From Pseudoalteromonas rubra (GTDB lineage Bacteria; Pseudomonadota; Gammaproteobacteria; Enterobacterales; Alteromonadaceae): a stretch of 64,000 bases of DNA. The position numbers were made by a program, and so were the translations under genes. Numbering within the stretch: the stretch's first letter is position 1; every line of letters begins with the position of its first letter. The notes beneath the pieces were generated by a model, which saw nothing but the letters and a program-made list of their open reading frames with translations, did not search any database and was not told the origin of the DNA. Location of the stretch: the NCBI RefSeq assembly GCF_005886805.2, contig NZ_CP045429.1, positions 4,248,501 through 4,312,500 of the forward strand. Reading direction: 5' to 3'. Below are positions 1-9,195 of the stretch, in pieces.

Positions 1-44
1 TAGTGTTGATAGTTTTTAGCGCAATGAATATATAGGATAAAACC

Positions 45-1700
45 ATGATGCAATTCAGCAACTTACACCTTGCCATCGGATTGGCTTTAACCCTCACAGC
101 GCTCTCAGGATGCGGTGGCGGCGGTACCGAGAGCGGCAACGGCGGTGATTCAGGTACTGTGACTACGCCGGATAACAACAATAATAACGGTTCAGACTCA
201 GGGGGCAGCAGCACCGAGCCCAGCTGGCAGGCCGGTGTGTTTCCACCTGCCACTAACTTCATTAACTACTGCGCTAATCCGCGTACCGGGCAGGATGAAT
301 TTAACAATAACCAGCCTTTTCCGGACAGAGCTGGAACGGCCATGCACGAAAAAATGTGGCTTCGCTCATTCAGCCATGAAACCTATTTATGGTACGACGA
401 ACTTGCTGACAACGATCCGCAGGACTTCAGCTCAGTGGCTGATTATTTTGCCCAGCTAAAAACCACCCAACGTAATCCGGATGGATCGCTGAAAGATCAG
501 TTTCACTTTTCTAATACCTACGAAGAATATCAAAAAGAGCAACAGTCCGGTGTGACCACCAGCTATGGTATTCACTGGTCTGCTATCAAAACAGCCTCAC
601 CGGATCGTAACTTTACCATTGCTTATATCGAGCCAAACTCGCCGGCCGCAGCCACAGGGCTGAGCAGGGGTGATCGCCTGATCAGCATCGACGGTGAGGA
701 TTTCGTGGACGGCGACAACGTCACGCTATTCAATGAGGCGCTGTTTCCCAGCGATCCAAAAGCCTATACCTTTGCTTTTCGCTCTGTCGAAGGCGAAGAA
801 AAATCGGCCACGATGACCGCTGCGGATTTTGAACAAACACCGGTGCAGCACACTAAAGTCATATCACACGGAGACAAAACCGTCGGTTATGTGCAGTTTA
901 ATCAGTTTATTCCTACGGCACAGGAGCCTCTGATCGCCGCGTTTGAGACCTTTATTGATCGAGGTGTCAATGAGCTGGTGCTGGATATGCGCTATAACGG
1001 TGGTGGGCTTATCCACAGCGCGGCACAGCTTGGTTATATGATCGCCGGCGATGGTTCACTCAGCCGCAATTTCGGCGTCACGACCTATAATGATAAGCGC
1101 CAGGGTGAGAACCGAATATATACCTTCGAGCCTCGCCGGATAGACTGGACACGGGATGTATTTCTCAACGACACCACATTACCCAGCCTGAATCTTTCTA
1201 AGGTATACGTACTGACCACCGATGACACGGCCTCTGCCAGTGAAATGGTTATCAACGGCTTGCGTGGTATTGATATTGAGGTGATCCAGATAGGCACCAC
1301 CACACGTGGTAAACCCTACGGTTTCTTGCCAGCCCCTAACTGTGGCATGGTGTATTACACCATTCAGTCAAAGTCAGCCAATGAAAAAGGGTTTGGTGAC
1401 TATGCCAGTGGTTTTATGCCAACGCCAGCCAGCCAGATAAACGGCGAAACCGGATTAGATGGAAAAGTACCGGGTTGCCAGGTGAGTGATGATTTGAGTC
1501 GTGCTTTAGGTGACGAAAACGAACAGCTGCTGGCCACGGCACTGCATCATAGCGCAACAGGTACCTGTCTGGTCAACGAAGCGGCGGGGGTCTCTGCCAG
1601 ACCAGGCGACAATGAACAGGCGGATGAGCATAACACTGTGACGCTGCCGTTCAGACCACTGCGTGATGGCGCAATCCACTCTACACTGAAAGGACAATAA
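45..1700 (+). CDS. S41-family (C-terminal processing-like) peptidase lipoprotein
   Basis: The 551-residue protein starts with a lipoprotein signal peptide (lipobox LSGC, Cys23), followed by a low-complexity Gly/Asn/Ser linker (about residues 24-60). A PDZ-like segment lies near residues 165-225 (NSPAAATGLSRGDRLISIDG). The S41 core follows, with LVLDMRYNGGG near 311-321 and TASASE near 395-400. Ser397 and Lys423 (RGKPYG) are the candidate catalytic dyad, by alignment from memory with Tsp/CtpB. The start has AGGAT eight bases upstream, and an alternative ATG follows immediately. It is probably an envelope protease anchored to a membrane. The next gene begins at its stop codon (TAATGATG), so the two are co-transcribed. 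Substrate is unknown, and nothing links it to the siderophore genes beyond proximity. Confidence 0.85.
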   Translation: MMQFSNLHLAIGLALTLTALSGCGGGGTESGNGGDSGTVTTPDNNNNNGSDSGGSSTEPSWQAGVFPPATNFINYCANPRTGQDEFNNNQPFPDRAGTAMHEKMWLRSFSHETYLWYDELADNDPQDFSSVADYFAQLKTTQRNPDGSLKDQFHFSNTYEEYQKEQQSGVTTSYGIHWSAIKTASPDRNFTIAYIEPNSPAAATGLSRGDRLISIDGEDFVDGDNVTLFNEALFPSDPKAYTFAFRSVEGEEKSATMTAADFEQTPVQHTKVISHGDKTVGYVQFNQFIPTAQEPLIAAFETFIDRGVNELVLDMRYNGGGLIHSAAQLGYMIAGDGSLSRNFGVTTYNDKRQGENRIYTFEPRRIDWTRDVFLNDTTLPSLNLSKVYVLTTDDTASASEMVINGLRGIDIEVIQIGTTTRGKPYGFLPAPNCGMVYYTIQSKSANEKGFGDYASGFMPTPASQINGETGLDGKVPGCQVSDDLSRALGDENEQLLATALHHSATGTCLVNEAAGVSARPGDNEQADEHNTVTLPFRPLRDGAIHSTLKGQ

Positions 1701-2089
1701 TGATGAAATGTTCGGGCTGGTTTGCCACTTTACTAACCTTGCTGCTCAGTGGTTGCCAATACAGCAAGGCAGCGCCTGTGCGTCCGGCTTTAATTGAGCA
1801 AACCACACCGGACATGATCCGTGAAATACAACACGTCATCGTCGCCCTCAAGGGCGGCAAGGCGCCCAAACTAGCCAATAATGTGTTTATGCAGCGCTCC
1901 ACTTTGTTCCTTGAAAAAGGCAATATACTCGATGCCTATGGGCAACCCATCCTCGGCAGCAGAGAAGGTGGCGTAACGGGCTTCGAATTGCAAATACGTG
2001 GCGAGCAATGTGTCTTATTTTACCCTAAGACAGGCGAATATCGGGTCTTGCCTGGCATACCTTGTGTGCCCAACCCACAGCAACCGTAG
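1700..2089 (+). CDS. small lipoprotein of unknown function
   Basis: This 129-residue protein has a short signal peptide ending in lipobox LLSGC (Cys19). I do not recognise the mature domain. It overlaps the stop of the preceding S41 peptidase gene and has AAAGGA upstream, so translational coupling is likely. The two may function together in the envelope. A second ATG three bases downstream is an equally good start. Confidence 0.7.
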   Translation: MMKCSGWFATLLTLLLSGCQYSKAAPVRPALIEQTTPDMIREIQHVIVALKGGKAPKLANNVFMQRSTLFLEKGNILDAYGQPILGSREGGVTGFELQIRGEQCVLFYPKTGEYRVLPGIPCVPNPQQP

Positions 2090-2181
2090 TCCCCTTAATT
2101 TTATTCCAGGCTTTGCCCCTGAGTGTGCTTGCAACCCTTCCTTATATCGGTAAACTGGCTGGCACTAATAGAGGGAGCCGT

Positions 2182-2871
2182 ATGTCGTTAACACCAGTCG
2201 AACTATTTACACCCCAGCTGCCATTCGTCAGTCACAGTAGTGCTTTTCGCGTTGCCGCGTATCAGGACAGCGACTTTGCCCGTTACACCCAGCCACTGCC
2301 GGATAAACTCAGCCGTGCTGTCGCCAAGCGCAAAGCGGAGTACCTGGCCGGACGTCACTGCGCCAGTCAGGCACTCAAAGCGCTGGGACGACCCCATACC
2401 ATAGTTGCCAGTGCAGACAGTCGTGCCCCCATATGGCCAGAGGGCATTCAGGGCACCATTACCCATACTCAGGAGCTGGCTATGGCCATGGTCAGTGATG
2501 ATCCATTAGTGCTGGGATTAGGCATCGATCTGGAAAGAAAAATGTCGGATAAGCAAGAGCAGGAGCTACAAAAACAGATCCTGGCAAAGGAAGAGCAAAC
2601 TGCGTTTGAGCAACTGAGTCAGGTACAGACTTCCCCGCTTACCCTGATCTTCTCCGCCAAAGAAAGTATTTTTAAAGCGCTGTACCCGGTCGTACAACGC
2701 TTTTTTGGCTTTGAGGCCGCCTGTCTAAACGACTTCAGTCACAACCAATTGCATTTTACGCTCACAGAGACACTCCATGAAACCCTGCCACAGGGCACTC
2801 AAATCAGTGTCTATTACCAGCTCAACGATGAGTTGGTCCTGACCGAGTGCTGCCTGCGCGCTGGCCGTTAA
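2182..2871 (+). CDS. 4'-phosphopantetheinyl transferase, EntD/Sfp superfamily
   Basis: The enzyme transfers phosphopantetheine from CoA to the carrier domains of the NRPS, the PKS and EntB. The Mg-binding motif GIDLE (residues 114-118, Asp116) and FSAKESIFKALYP (157-169, with KES 160-162) are both present. An open frame extends upstream to 2062, but ATG 2182 is chosen because GAGGGAG sits just before it; that gives 229 residues, usual for EntD-type enzymes. It is the first gene of the siderophore locus and converges on the exporter gene, with overlapping stop codons inside a hairpin. No CGTC-type iron-starvation box was found upstream, so its regulation may differ from the rest of the locus. 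Confidence 0.92.
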   Translation: MSLTPVELFTPQLPFVSHSSAFRVAAYQDSDFARYTQPLPDKLSRAVAKRKAEYLAGRHCASQALKALGRPHTIVASADSRAPIWPEGIQGTITHTQELAMAMVSDDPLVLGLGIDLERKMSDKQEQELQKQILAKEEQTAFEQLSQVQTSPLTLIFSAKESIFKALYPVVQRFFGFEAACLNDFSHNQLHFTLTETLHETLPQGTQISVYYQLNDELVLTECCLRAGR

Positions 2872-2879
2872 GCCAGCGC
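2858..2879. terminator. hairpin shared by convergent stop codons
   Basis: Arms GCGCTGGC (2858-2865) and GCCAGCGC (2872-2879) are perfectly complementary around a 6-nt loop. The stop codons of the transferase (+) and the exporter (-) overlap in the loop region (TTAA). No U-tract follows, so efficiency is uncertain. Confidence 0.5.
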
Positions 2880-4508
2880 TGAGTGTTGTTTCGGCGTCTT
2901 AGTACTCGCAGTGATGAGCGGTTCACTGAGACAGCCGTTATCCATTTTCAGTAGCCTGTCGGCTAGATCAAAATACTTATCATCATGGGTGATCACCAGC
3001 ACGGTTTTACCCTGAGCGCTAAGCTCTGGCAGCAGCTCGCGATAAAAGACATCTTTAAAGACCGGATCCTGATCTGCCGCCCATTCATCAAAGATATAAA
3101 ACGGTCTGTCTTCCATGTACGCCACCACCAGCGCCAGACGTTTGCGCTGTCCTTGCGACAACTTCTGGGTGGTAAACGCGCCGTCTTTAATGGCCACTTT
3201 ATGATGCAGGTTGAGCTTGCGGATCAAGGCATTGCCTTTGTCTTCCAGCGCCTGCCCCTCACAGCCCAAGACTCGATCAAAGAGATAAAAATCACTGAAA
3301 ACCGTACTGAATAACTGACGATAATCATCAAACTGCGCTGCTTGTACTGCTTTTCCATCCACTGAGACTTGCCCCTGCTGCGCCTCAAACAGACCGCACA
3401 ACAGCTTGGCAAAAGTGGTTTTACCACTGCCGTTACCACCAACCAGATAGATCAGCTCACCTTTGCGCAAGGTCAGGTTGATAGGTGTCAGGGCAAACAC
3501 CTCATCACTTTGTTCATGGTAATAACCGTGGCTGATGTCCGACAGGGCAAGTTCATCAAAGTCATTCATGGCCTCATTGCTGCGTGGCATCAACGCCATT
3601 TCTTCCGTTAACGTGGCAATGGTATTGGCCGAGGCCTTCGCAGCGGCGGCCTTTGGAATCGCGGCCAGCATCACTTCCAGCGGTGTCAGCATGTACAGGA
3701 ATAACAGCGCAAAGCCCGACATAACTTTTCCGCTATCCGCACCTGGCGAAGAGAGATAAAACAGGGCACCGCCGATAAAGGCAAACACACTGAAGCCCCC
3801 CCAGGATGCCGCATAGTGATACATGCTGGCACCCTGCACACGGCGCTTTTGCAGCAAAGTAATGGTGCTGCCAATTACATCCTGAAAGAAAGTCTCACGT
3901 TTTTTGCGGTGCAGCTTAAGCTCTTTTGCACCGGCATAAATGGCATCGAACTGATCGTACAAAGAGTCCTGAATTTTTGCCGCTTCGGTTACTTTACGAA
4001 AGGCATTGGCATTGGCCAGACTGTAACCCACAGAACCCAGTACCAGCGTCAATAGTGCGAACAAAAACACCTGCCAGTCAAGCCAGGCCATATATACAAA
4101 GCTGCCCAGCACCACCATGGCGTTACTGAGAATGTTTGGCAGACTCTGGAAGAACTCCGCAACTTTGAGGCTGTGCTCGGTCAGACACGATTTAATCTTA
4201 CCGGCCCCCTGCGCTTCTACATGACTGAATTGCGCGCCGATGACGTGCTCTGCTACCTCGCGGCGCACTGTCGCCTGACTTTGCTGGCTGAGTTGCTCTG
4301 CGAGTAATTTAGAAGCCAGTTGCAAGCTCACCCCCAGGCAGGCCAGTACGGCAAACCAGACAAACTGCTCAGAGCGGCCATCCTGATTACTGTTAATGAT
4401 TTCGTTGATCAGCGCGACCAGCGACACGCTGATCAGACCAAACAAAACACTGCTGAGTGCGGTCGCGATAAATCGCCACCAGGTATTACGGATCAATTTT
4501 GCAAGCAC
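2868..4508 (-). CDS. siderophore-export ABC transporter, PvdE/SyrD-like (fused permease-ATPase)
   Basis: The 546-residue half-transporter has about six predicted membrane segments in the first 290 residues and an ATPase domain from about 325. Walker A GGNGSGKT is at 357-364, signature LSQGQ at 450-454, Walker B YIFDEW at 471-476 and the switch His at 508. This is the cyclic-peptide/pyoverdine exporter family, in which PvdE moves an acylated precursor to the periplasm. The start is GTG at 4508, after a purine-rich AGAGAGA. A sigma-box promoter lies 42 bp upstream, divergent from the FhuF-DHB operon. With the PvdQ-like acylase in the same locus, it likely carries the acylated siderophore across the inner membrane. 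Confidence 0.9.
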   Translation of the reverse strand: MLAKLIRNTWWRFIATALSSVLFGLISVSLVALINEIINSNQDGRSEQFVWFAVLACLGVSLQLASKLLAEQLSQQSQATVRREVAEHVIGAQFSHVEAQGAGKIKSCLTEHSLKVAEFFQSLPNILSNAMVVLGSFVYMAWLDWQVFLFALLTLVLGSVGYSLANANAFRKVTEAAKIQDSLYDQFDAIYAGAKELKLHRKKRETFFQDVIGSTITLLQKRRVQGASMYHYAASWGGFSVFAFIGGALFYLSSPGADSGKVMSGFALLFLYMLTPLEVMLAAIPKAAAAKASANTIATLTEEMALMPRSNEAMNDFDELALSDISHGYYHEQSDEVFALTPINLTLRKGELIYLVGGNGSGKTTFAKLLCGLFEAQQGQVSVDGKAVQAAQFDDYRQLFSTVFSDFYLFDRVLGCEGQALEDKGNALIRKLNLHHKVAIKDGAFTTQKLSQGQRKRLALVVAYMEDRPFYIFDEWAADQDPVFKDVFYRELLPELSAQGKTVLVITHDDKYFDLADRLLKMDNGCLSEPLITASTKTPKQHSALA

Positions 4509-4550
4509 GGGGTCTCTCTTCTATGCTGACGTAGATTTGCTTTAGGTGGT

Positions 4551-4575
4551 GACGAACAGAGAGTAAAAAAATTCA
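4551..4575 (-). promoter_or_regulatory. iron-starvation (PvdS-type) sigma box upstream of exporter
   Basis: On the minus strand this reads TGAAT, 16 nt, CGTC. The same TRRWN-N16-CGTC pattern occurs before seven other genes of the locus. The known PvdS consensus is TAAAT-N16/17-CGT. The exporter start is 42 bp downstream. Confidence 0.65.
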
Positions 4576-4588
4576 CCCACAAAACGTC
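4564..4588 (+). promoter_or_regulatory. iron-starvation sigma box upstream of FhuF-DHB operon
   Basis: TAAAA, 16 nt, CGTC, ending 40 bp before the TTG start at 4629. Its -35 half overlaps the -35 half of the divergent exporter promoter; both are built on one A/T run at 4564-4575. Confidence 0.65.
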
Positions 4589-4628
4589 TATGACTAGGTA
4601 TTTGTAGCAAATCAACCACGAGGTACGC

Positions 4629-5390
4629 TTGCTTCCAACATTACAGCCGTTTTTTCAGGGGCCCTTCAGGGAATATGGCGAAGCCGTCACTTTGTCACAC
4701 ACCCCGGACTTACCGACTCTGGCACACCAATTTGCCGAGGTGAATGCGTTAAAAAACGCCATCACCCACTGGGCGCTGCACGAGGGGATTGACTCACCCC
4801 GGGCACTTGCTTCCGTGTGGCATATGCGCTACTGCGTCAGAGTACTCCCAACGATGTTACTGAGCCACAGTGTGCTCAACCGGGGTCTGCCTATTGCAGC
4901 TCAGGACGTGCAGCTGTGTTTAACCACTCAGCGCCTGATGTTGCGCACCTGTGGTCAGCCGTTTATCCCAGGCAGCAGCACAAGGGCCAAATATCACCCG
5001 GTGATCTTTACCCACTTTGCCCCGCTTCATAACTTTCTCTCAACCCAGTTTGGCATCGCTGAGCGTGTACTGTGGAGCAACCTGGTGTTTCGCCTGCGCC
5101 AAATCAACACCACCGTTGCCAGTGTGCTACCGGATGCCTCTGGGCTGCAACAGGATGTCCGTACCCTGCTGCACCGTGATTGCTGGCAAGACCAGCCTAA
5201 CCCGCTGTTCAGAGCACAGCGCAATGAATACATGGCAGGTGGAAAACGTGTGCGAGGTGCCTGTTGCTTACTTCACGCTCACCCGCACAAAGACTATTGC
5301 GGTGACTGCCCTAAGCGCCCGGAATTCATGGCAGCACGAAAAACAGCCCGCAAGCAAATGGCCTGCAGCACTAAATCTTTTTCACAATGA
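4629..5390 (+). CDS. FhuF-like siderophore-iron reductase ([2Fe-2S])
   Basis: The 253-residue protein ends with the FhuF signature CCx10CxxC: Cys212, Cys213, Cys224 and Cys227 (CCLLHAHPHKDYCGDC). In FhuF these bind an unusual [2Fe-2S] cluster used to reduce ferric siderophores in the cytoplasm. The start is TTG at 4629, preceded by GAGG at a suitable distance, with no nearer ATG that would keep the N-terminal domain. It is the first gene of the operon with entCEB, the C-domain gene and entA, under a sigma box. Its presence implies iron is released by reduction, which suits a hydroxamate-containing ligand better than a pure tris-catecholate (inference). Confidence 0.88.
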   Translation: MLPTLQPFFQGPFREYGEAVTLSHTPDLPTLAHQFAEVNALKNAITHWALHEGIDSPRALASVWHMRYCVRVLPTMLLSHSVLNRGLPIAAQDVQLCLTTQRLMLRTCGQPFIPGSSTRAKYHPVIFTHFAPLHNFLSTQFGIAERVLWSNLVFRLRQINTTVASVLPDASGLQQDVRTLLHRDCWQDQPNPLFRAQRNEYMAGGKRVRGACCLLHAHPHKDYCGDCPKRPEFMAARKTARKQMACSTKSFSQ

Positions 5391-5468
5391 GTCGTCTTGG
5401 TCACATCTCGCTGAACGCAGTTTGCATCAGCGTCGCTACAGACAGAGTTAACAGAGGAAAGTAAATCC

Positions 5469-6707
5469 ATGCATGCTGGTCAATTATCCGAACCTACCCA
5501 AACGCACCAACTTGGCGAGTTCCGGCCCGAGCAGGACTGTTTATTTGTTTCCGGACAGTCATGCCTGGTAAGTCGTGGTATGGCCAAACGTTTTACTTTG
5601 GCCATTAATGATAACGAGGCGCTGGCAAGTCAGCTGCAACAACAATTAGATGCGCACGCAGCCAGCCACCAGGATCATGCTATCGCCTTTGGAGTGATAC
5701 CGTTTTGTAAGCAGCAGCAGGCTCAGTTTATCATCCCGGAGCAGGTCAGCACGCTGGATAAACAACTCTTCGCACAATGTCTGAGTGCACAGCATACGAG
5801 TACTCAGACACCGAATCGCTTGCAGTCCGTGCACTACAAACAAGACCGGGCACACTTTGAGCAAACCGTGCGCGATGCCAAAGCCTTATTTGCTGACGGT
5901 GAGCTGGATAAAATCGTACTCAGTAAACAGGTTGAATTACAGTTTGAGCAACCACTGGATCAGGTTGGCGTACTCGCTCAATTGCTGGCACAAAGCCCCA
6001 GTGGTTATCACTTTTCGATCCCCAGTCAGTTGCATGATGCTGATACTGAGCAAGCAGCTGGGGTATTAATGGGCGTCAGCCCTGAGCTATTACTACGCAA
6101 ATCTGACGGACAAATTTTTAGCAACCCGCTGGCCGGTTCAATCCCCCGGGACCCTTGCCCCAGCGTCGAAGCACAGCGCCGTTCAACCCTGTTCGCATCG
6201 AAAAAAGACCGCTATGAACATGCTGTGGTTTTGCAGGACATGGCACAGATCCTCGGCCCGTTGTGTACCCAATTGCATATACCCGAGCAACCCGATCTGC
6301 TTAGCACAGCCACCATGTGGCATCTATCAACGGTTATCGAAGGCACACTCACAACCCCACAGCAGCCCGCAATCGCGCTGGCCAACCGCCTCCACCCAAC
6401 GCCGGCACTGTGTGGTAAACCCACAGCACTGGCGTACCAGCACATCGACACGCTGGAAGGTCACGGCCGCGGCTTATTCTCAGGGATCGTTGGATGGTGT
6501 GACAACCAGGGCAATGGCGAATGGGTGGTGGTGATCCGCTGTGGTTACCTGCAAGCCAATCTGGCGACCTTGTTTGCCGGTGCCGGTATTGTGGCTGCCT
6601 CCGACCCCAGTTCAGAGTGGCTGGAAACCGAGGCCAAATTAAACACTATGCTGAACGCGCTGGACGTACGGCATGCCTATCACTTAGCAACGAAACACAC
6701 ACTATGA
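5469..6707 (+). CDS. entC: isochorismate synthase (EntC/DhbC)
   Basis: It converts chorismate to isochorismate, the first step to 2,3-dihydroxybenzoate (DHB). The 412-residue chorismate-binding fold shows the expected motifs in order: KIVLSKQVEL, GVSPELLLRK, SNPLAGSIPRD, WHLSTVIEGTL, HPTPALCGKPT and GHGRGLFSGIVGW. The length fits EntC. AGAGGAAA lies 8 bp before the ATG. It follows the FhuF-like gene by 78 bp and overlaps entE by 4 bp (ATGA). Confidence 0.95.
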   Translation: MHAGQLSEPTQTHQLGEFRPEQDCLFVSGQSCLVSRGMAKRFTLAINDNEALASQLQQQLDAHAASHQDHAIAFGVIPFCKQQQAQFIIPEQVSTLDKQLFAQCLSAQHTSTQTPNRLQSVHYKQDRAHFEQTVRDAKALFADGELDKIVLSKQVELQFEQPLDQVGVLAQLLAQSPSGYHFSIPSQLHDADTEQAAGVLMGVSPELLLRKSDGQIFSNPLAGSIPRDPCPSVEAQRRSTLFASKKDRYEHAVVLQDMAQILGPLCTQLHIPEQPDLLSTATMWHLSTVIEGTLTTPQQPAIALANRLHPTPALCGKPTALAYQHIDTLEGHGRGLFSGIVGWCDNQGNGEWVVVIRCGYLQANLATLFAGAGIVAASDPSSEWLETEAKLNTMLNALDVRHAYHLATKHTL

Positions 6708-8305
6708 GTATTGAATATACCCCGTGGCCCGAAGAGCTGGCCGCCCACTACCGCGCCCAGGGCTACTGGCAGGATAAACCGCTTACCAGTATTCTAGACG
6801 ACCAACTGGTGCACAATGGACATGGCATTGCCGTGGCGGATGCCAACCGGCAACTAAGCTATCAGCAACTCGATGAATATAGCACCAACCTCGCAGCCCA
6901 CCTGGCCAGTCAGGGGTTGCAACAAGGCGATACCGCGCTGGTTCAGCTGCCCAACTGTGTGGAGTTCTATATCAGCTACTTTGCGCTGCTTAAGCTTGGC
7001 GTAGCACCGGTTTGCGCGCTGTTTAATCATCAGCGCACTGAATTACAAAGTTATTGTGAGATCCTGCAACCTAAGCTGCTGCTGGTTTCTTCTGCTCAGC
7101 CTTTGTTTACAGACGAATCATTCTCTCAGGAATTGTACAATCGCTTTGCCTGTATCAACCACATCATGGTTGACCACAGCAAAGGCAACAGTGAGCTGAA
7201 GCAAGCGTATTTACAACCACGCAGCTTCTGTGCACCGAAACTCAACCCCGAAGATGTGGCCTTTTTCCAGCTCTCTGGCGGCAGCACCGGCACTCCGAAA
7301 CTGATCCCGCGCACCCACAACGACTACCTGTACTCTGTTGTTGCCAGCCGGGATATTTGTCAGCTGCATGGCGATACCCGTTATTTGTGTGCCCTACCGG
7401 CACCCCATAACTTCCCCCTCAGCTCACCTGGCGCATTGGGCGTCTTCGCAGCTGGAGGCGCCGTGATCCTGGCTTCAGACCCCAGCCCGAGTAACTGCTT
7501 TGCCTTGATTGAACGCTTTGCCATAACCCACACCGCGCTGGTACCGCCAGCACTCCAGCTGTGGTTGCAACATGCACCACACAGCGACCATGACCTGAGC
7601 AGCCTGGCGCTGATCCAGGTTGGGGGTGCTAAGCTCAGCCGCACCGTGGCCGAGCAGGTCAGGCCGGTGCTGGGTGCCCAACTACAGCAAGTGTTTGGCA
7701 TGGCAGAAGGTCTGGTGAACTACACCCGCCATGACGATGATGACGAGCTGGTACTGACGACCCAGGGACGTCCCATTAGCCCGGATGATGAGATCAAAGT
7801 CGTTGATGAACACGGCCAGCCGGTCGCCCCGGGTGAAGCCGGCAGACTCATGACCCGCGGCCCGTATACCTTCCGGGGCTATTACAAATCACCTCAGCAT
7901 AACGCCAGTGCATTTGATGCAGAGGGGTTTTATGCCTCCGGTGATCTGGTCAGGCAACTGCCCTCTGGCCACCTGATTGTGGTCGGGCGAGATAAAGATC
8001 AGATCAACCGTGGCGGCGAGAAAATAGCGGCCGAAGAAGTGGAAAACCACTTGCTGGGCCATCAGCACATCGAGCAGGTTGCCATTGTCTCTATGCCCGA
8101 TGCCACGCTGGGTGAGAAAAGTTGCGCTTTTGTGGTAGCCGCTGAAAAGCTTACCCCTTTGCAACTGCGCAAATACCTGCGTCAACTGGGGATCGCCGAT
8201 TTCAAAGTCCCCGATAAGTTCCAGTTTGTAACCGACCTGCCCCTGACTGCGGTCGGTAAAGTCGATAAAAAAGCCCTGCGTGCCACGTTCGACGGCCAGG
8301 CCTGA
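6704..8305 (+). CDS. entE: 2,3-dihydroxybenzoate-AMP ligase (EntE/DhbE)
   Basis: It adenylates DHB and loads it on the aryl carrier domain of EntB. The ANL-family signatures are present: P-loop SGGSTGTPKLIPRTH, GMAEGLVNYT, the GDLVR motif and GRDKDQINRGGEKI. PAPHNFPLSSPG matches the aryl-acid pocket with the Asn typical of DHB enzymes. ATG 6704 overlaps the entC stop and yields 533 residues, the usual EntE length. An upstream in-frame extension to 6521 lies inside entC and is rejected. Confidence 0.95.
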   Translation: MSIEYTPWPEELAAHYRAQGYWQDKPLTSILDDQLVHNGHGIAVADANRQLSYQQLDEYSTNLAAHLASQGLQQGDTALVQLPNCVEFYISYFALLKLGVAPVCALFNHQRTELQSYCEILQPKLLLVSSAQPLFTDESFSQELYNRFACINHIMVDHSKGNSELKQAYLQPRSFCAPKLNPEDVAFFQLSGGSTGTPKLIPRTHNDYLYSVVASRDICQLHGDTRYLCALPAPHNFPLSSPGALGVFAAGGAVILASDPSPSNCFALIERFAITHTALVPPALQLWLQHAPHSDHDLSSLALIQVGGAKLSRTVAEQVRPVLGAQLQQVFGMAEGLVNYTRHDDDDELVLTTQGRPISPDDEIKVVDEHGQPVAPGEAGRLMTRGPYTFRGYYKSPQHNASAFDAEGFYASGDLVRQLPSGHLIVVGRDKDQINRGGEKIAAEEVENHLLGHQHIEQVAIVSMPDATLGEKSCAFVVAAEKLTPLQLRKYLRQLGIADFKVPDKFQFVTDLPLTAVGKVDKKALRATFDGQA

Positions 8306-8328
8306 TTAATAAAAGAAGCAAAAACACG

Positions 8329-9195
8329 ATGAGTATTCCTAAGCTATCCCATTATCCGTTACCCCGCGCTGCGGAGTTACCCGAAAACCGCGTTGACTGG
8401 CAGCTCGATGCAAACCGTGCCGCCCTGTTGATCCACGATGTTCAGCACTATTTTGTCGGTTACTACGGTGATAATAACCCGCTGATTGAAACCATGATCA
8501 GCCACATTCAGCGCCTCAAGCAATTCTGTTACGACCAGGGTATTCCGGTCTATTACACCGCCCAGCCAATCAAGCAGGGTCAGCATGAACGCGGACTACT
8601 GAGCGATATGTGGGGCCCGGGCCTGCAAGACCCGGCGCAACAGCCGATTGTCGATGCATTGGCACCAGGCGAGCAGGATGTGGTCCAGACCAAGTGGCGC
8701 TACAGTGCCTTTCAAAAGTGCGACTTTGAAACGCAACTGCGTGAGCGCAACCGTGATCAGCTGATGATAGTCGGTATCTACGGCCATATCGGGGTGATGA
8801 CCACCGCGGTAGATGCCTTTATGCGTGACATTCAGCCGTTTGTGATTGCCGATGCGATTGCCGACTTCAGCCGCGATGAGCACCTGATGGCACTGAACTT
8901 TGTGGCTGGACGCTGCGGTAAAGTGGCGACGGTCGCCGAGATCCTGGGAGAAGAAACGCAGGACATCACCACACTGGAAGGCCTCAAAGCGCATATCCTG
9001 CCGCTGATTGATTGTGAGGAGGATGAGTTTGATGAACATGAAAGTCTCATCGACTATGGTCTGGATTCCGTGCAGGTGATGAACCTCATTGCCCTGTGGC
9101 AGCAACAAGGCATTGAAACCAACTTTATCGAACTGGCTCAGATCCCGACACTGGCGGCCTGGGTTGAGCTGCTCGAAGAGCGTAAGGAGGACTGA
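8329..9195 (+). CDS. entB: isochorismatase with aryl carrier domain (EntB)
   Basis: This is a bifunctional protein of 288 residues. The N-terminal isochorismatase (Asp37 in LIHDVQHYF) makes 2,3-dihydro-2,3-DHB. The C-terminal aryl carrier domain has the pantetheine Ser247 in DYGLDSVQVM, close to Ser245 of E. coli EntB. It carries DHB to the downstream condensation enzyme. The gene starts 23 bp after entE and its TGA overlaps the ATG of the next gene. Confidence 0.95.
   Translation: MSIPKLSHYPLPRAAELPENRVDWQLDANRAALLIHDVQHYFVGYYGDNNPLIETMISHIQRLKQFCYDQGIPVYYTAQPIKQGQHERGLLSDMWGPGLQDPAQQPIVDALAPGEQDVVQTKWRYSAFQKCDFETQLRERNRDQLMIVGIYGHIGVMTTAVDAFMRDIQPFVIADAIADFSRDEHLMALNFVAGRCGKVATVAEILGEETQDITTLEGLKAHILPLIDCEEDEFDEHESLIDYGLDSVQVMNLIALWQQQGIETNFIELAQIPTLAAWVELLEERKED

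Noticed and set aside
2062..2181. N-terminal extension of the phosphopantetheinyl transferase
   Set aside because: It overlaps the preceding lipoprotein gene, lacks a ribosome site, and exceeds the family length; ATG 2182 has GAGGGAG.
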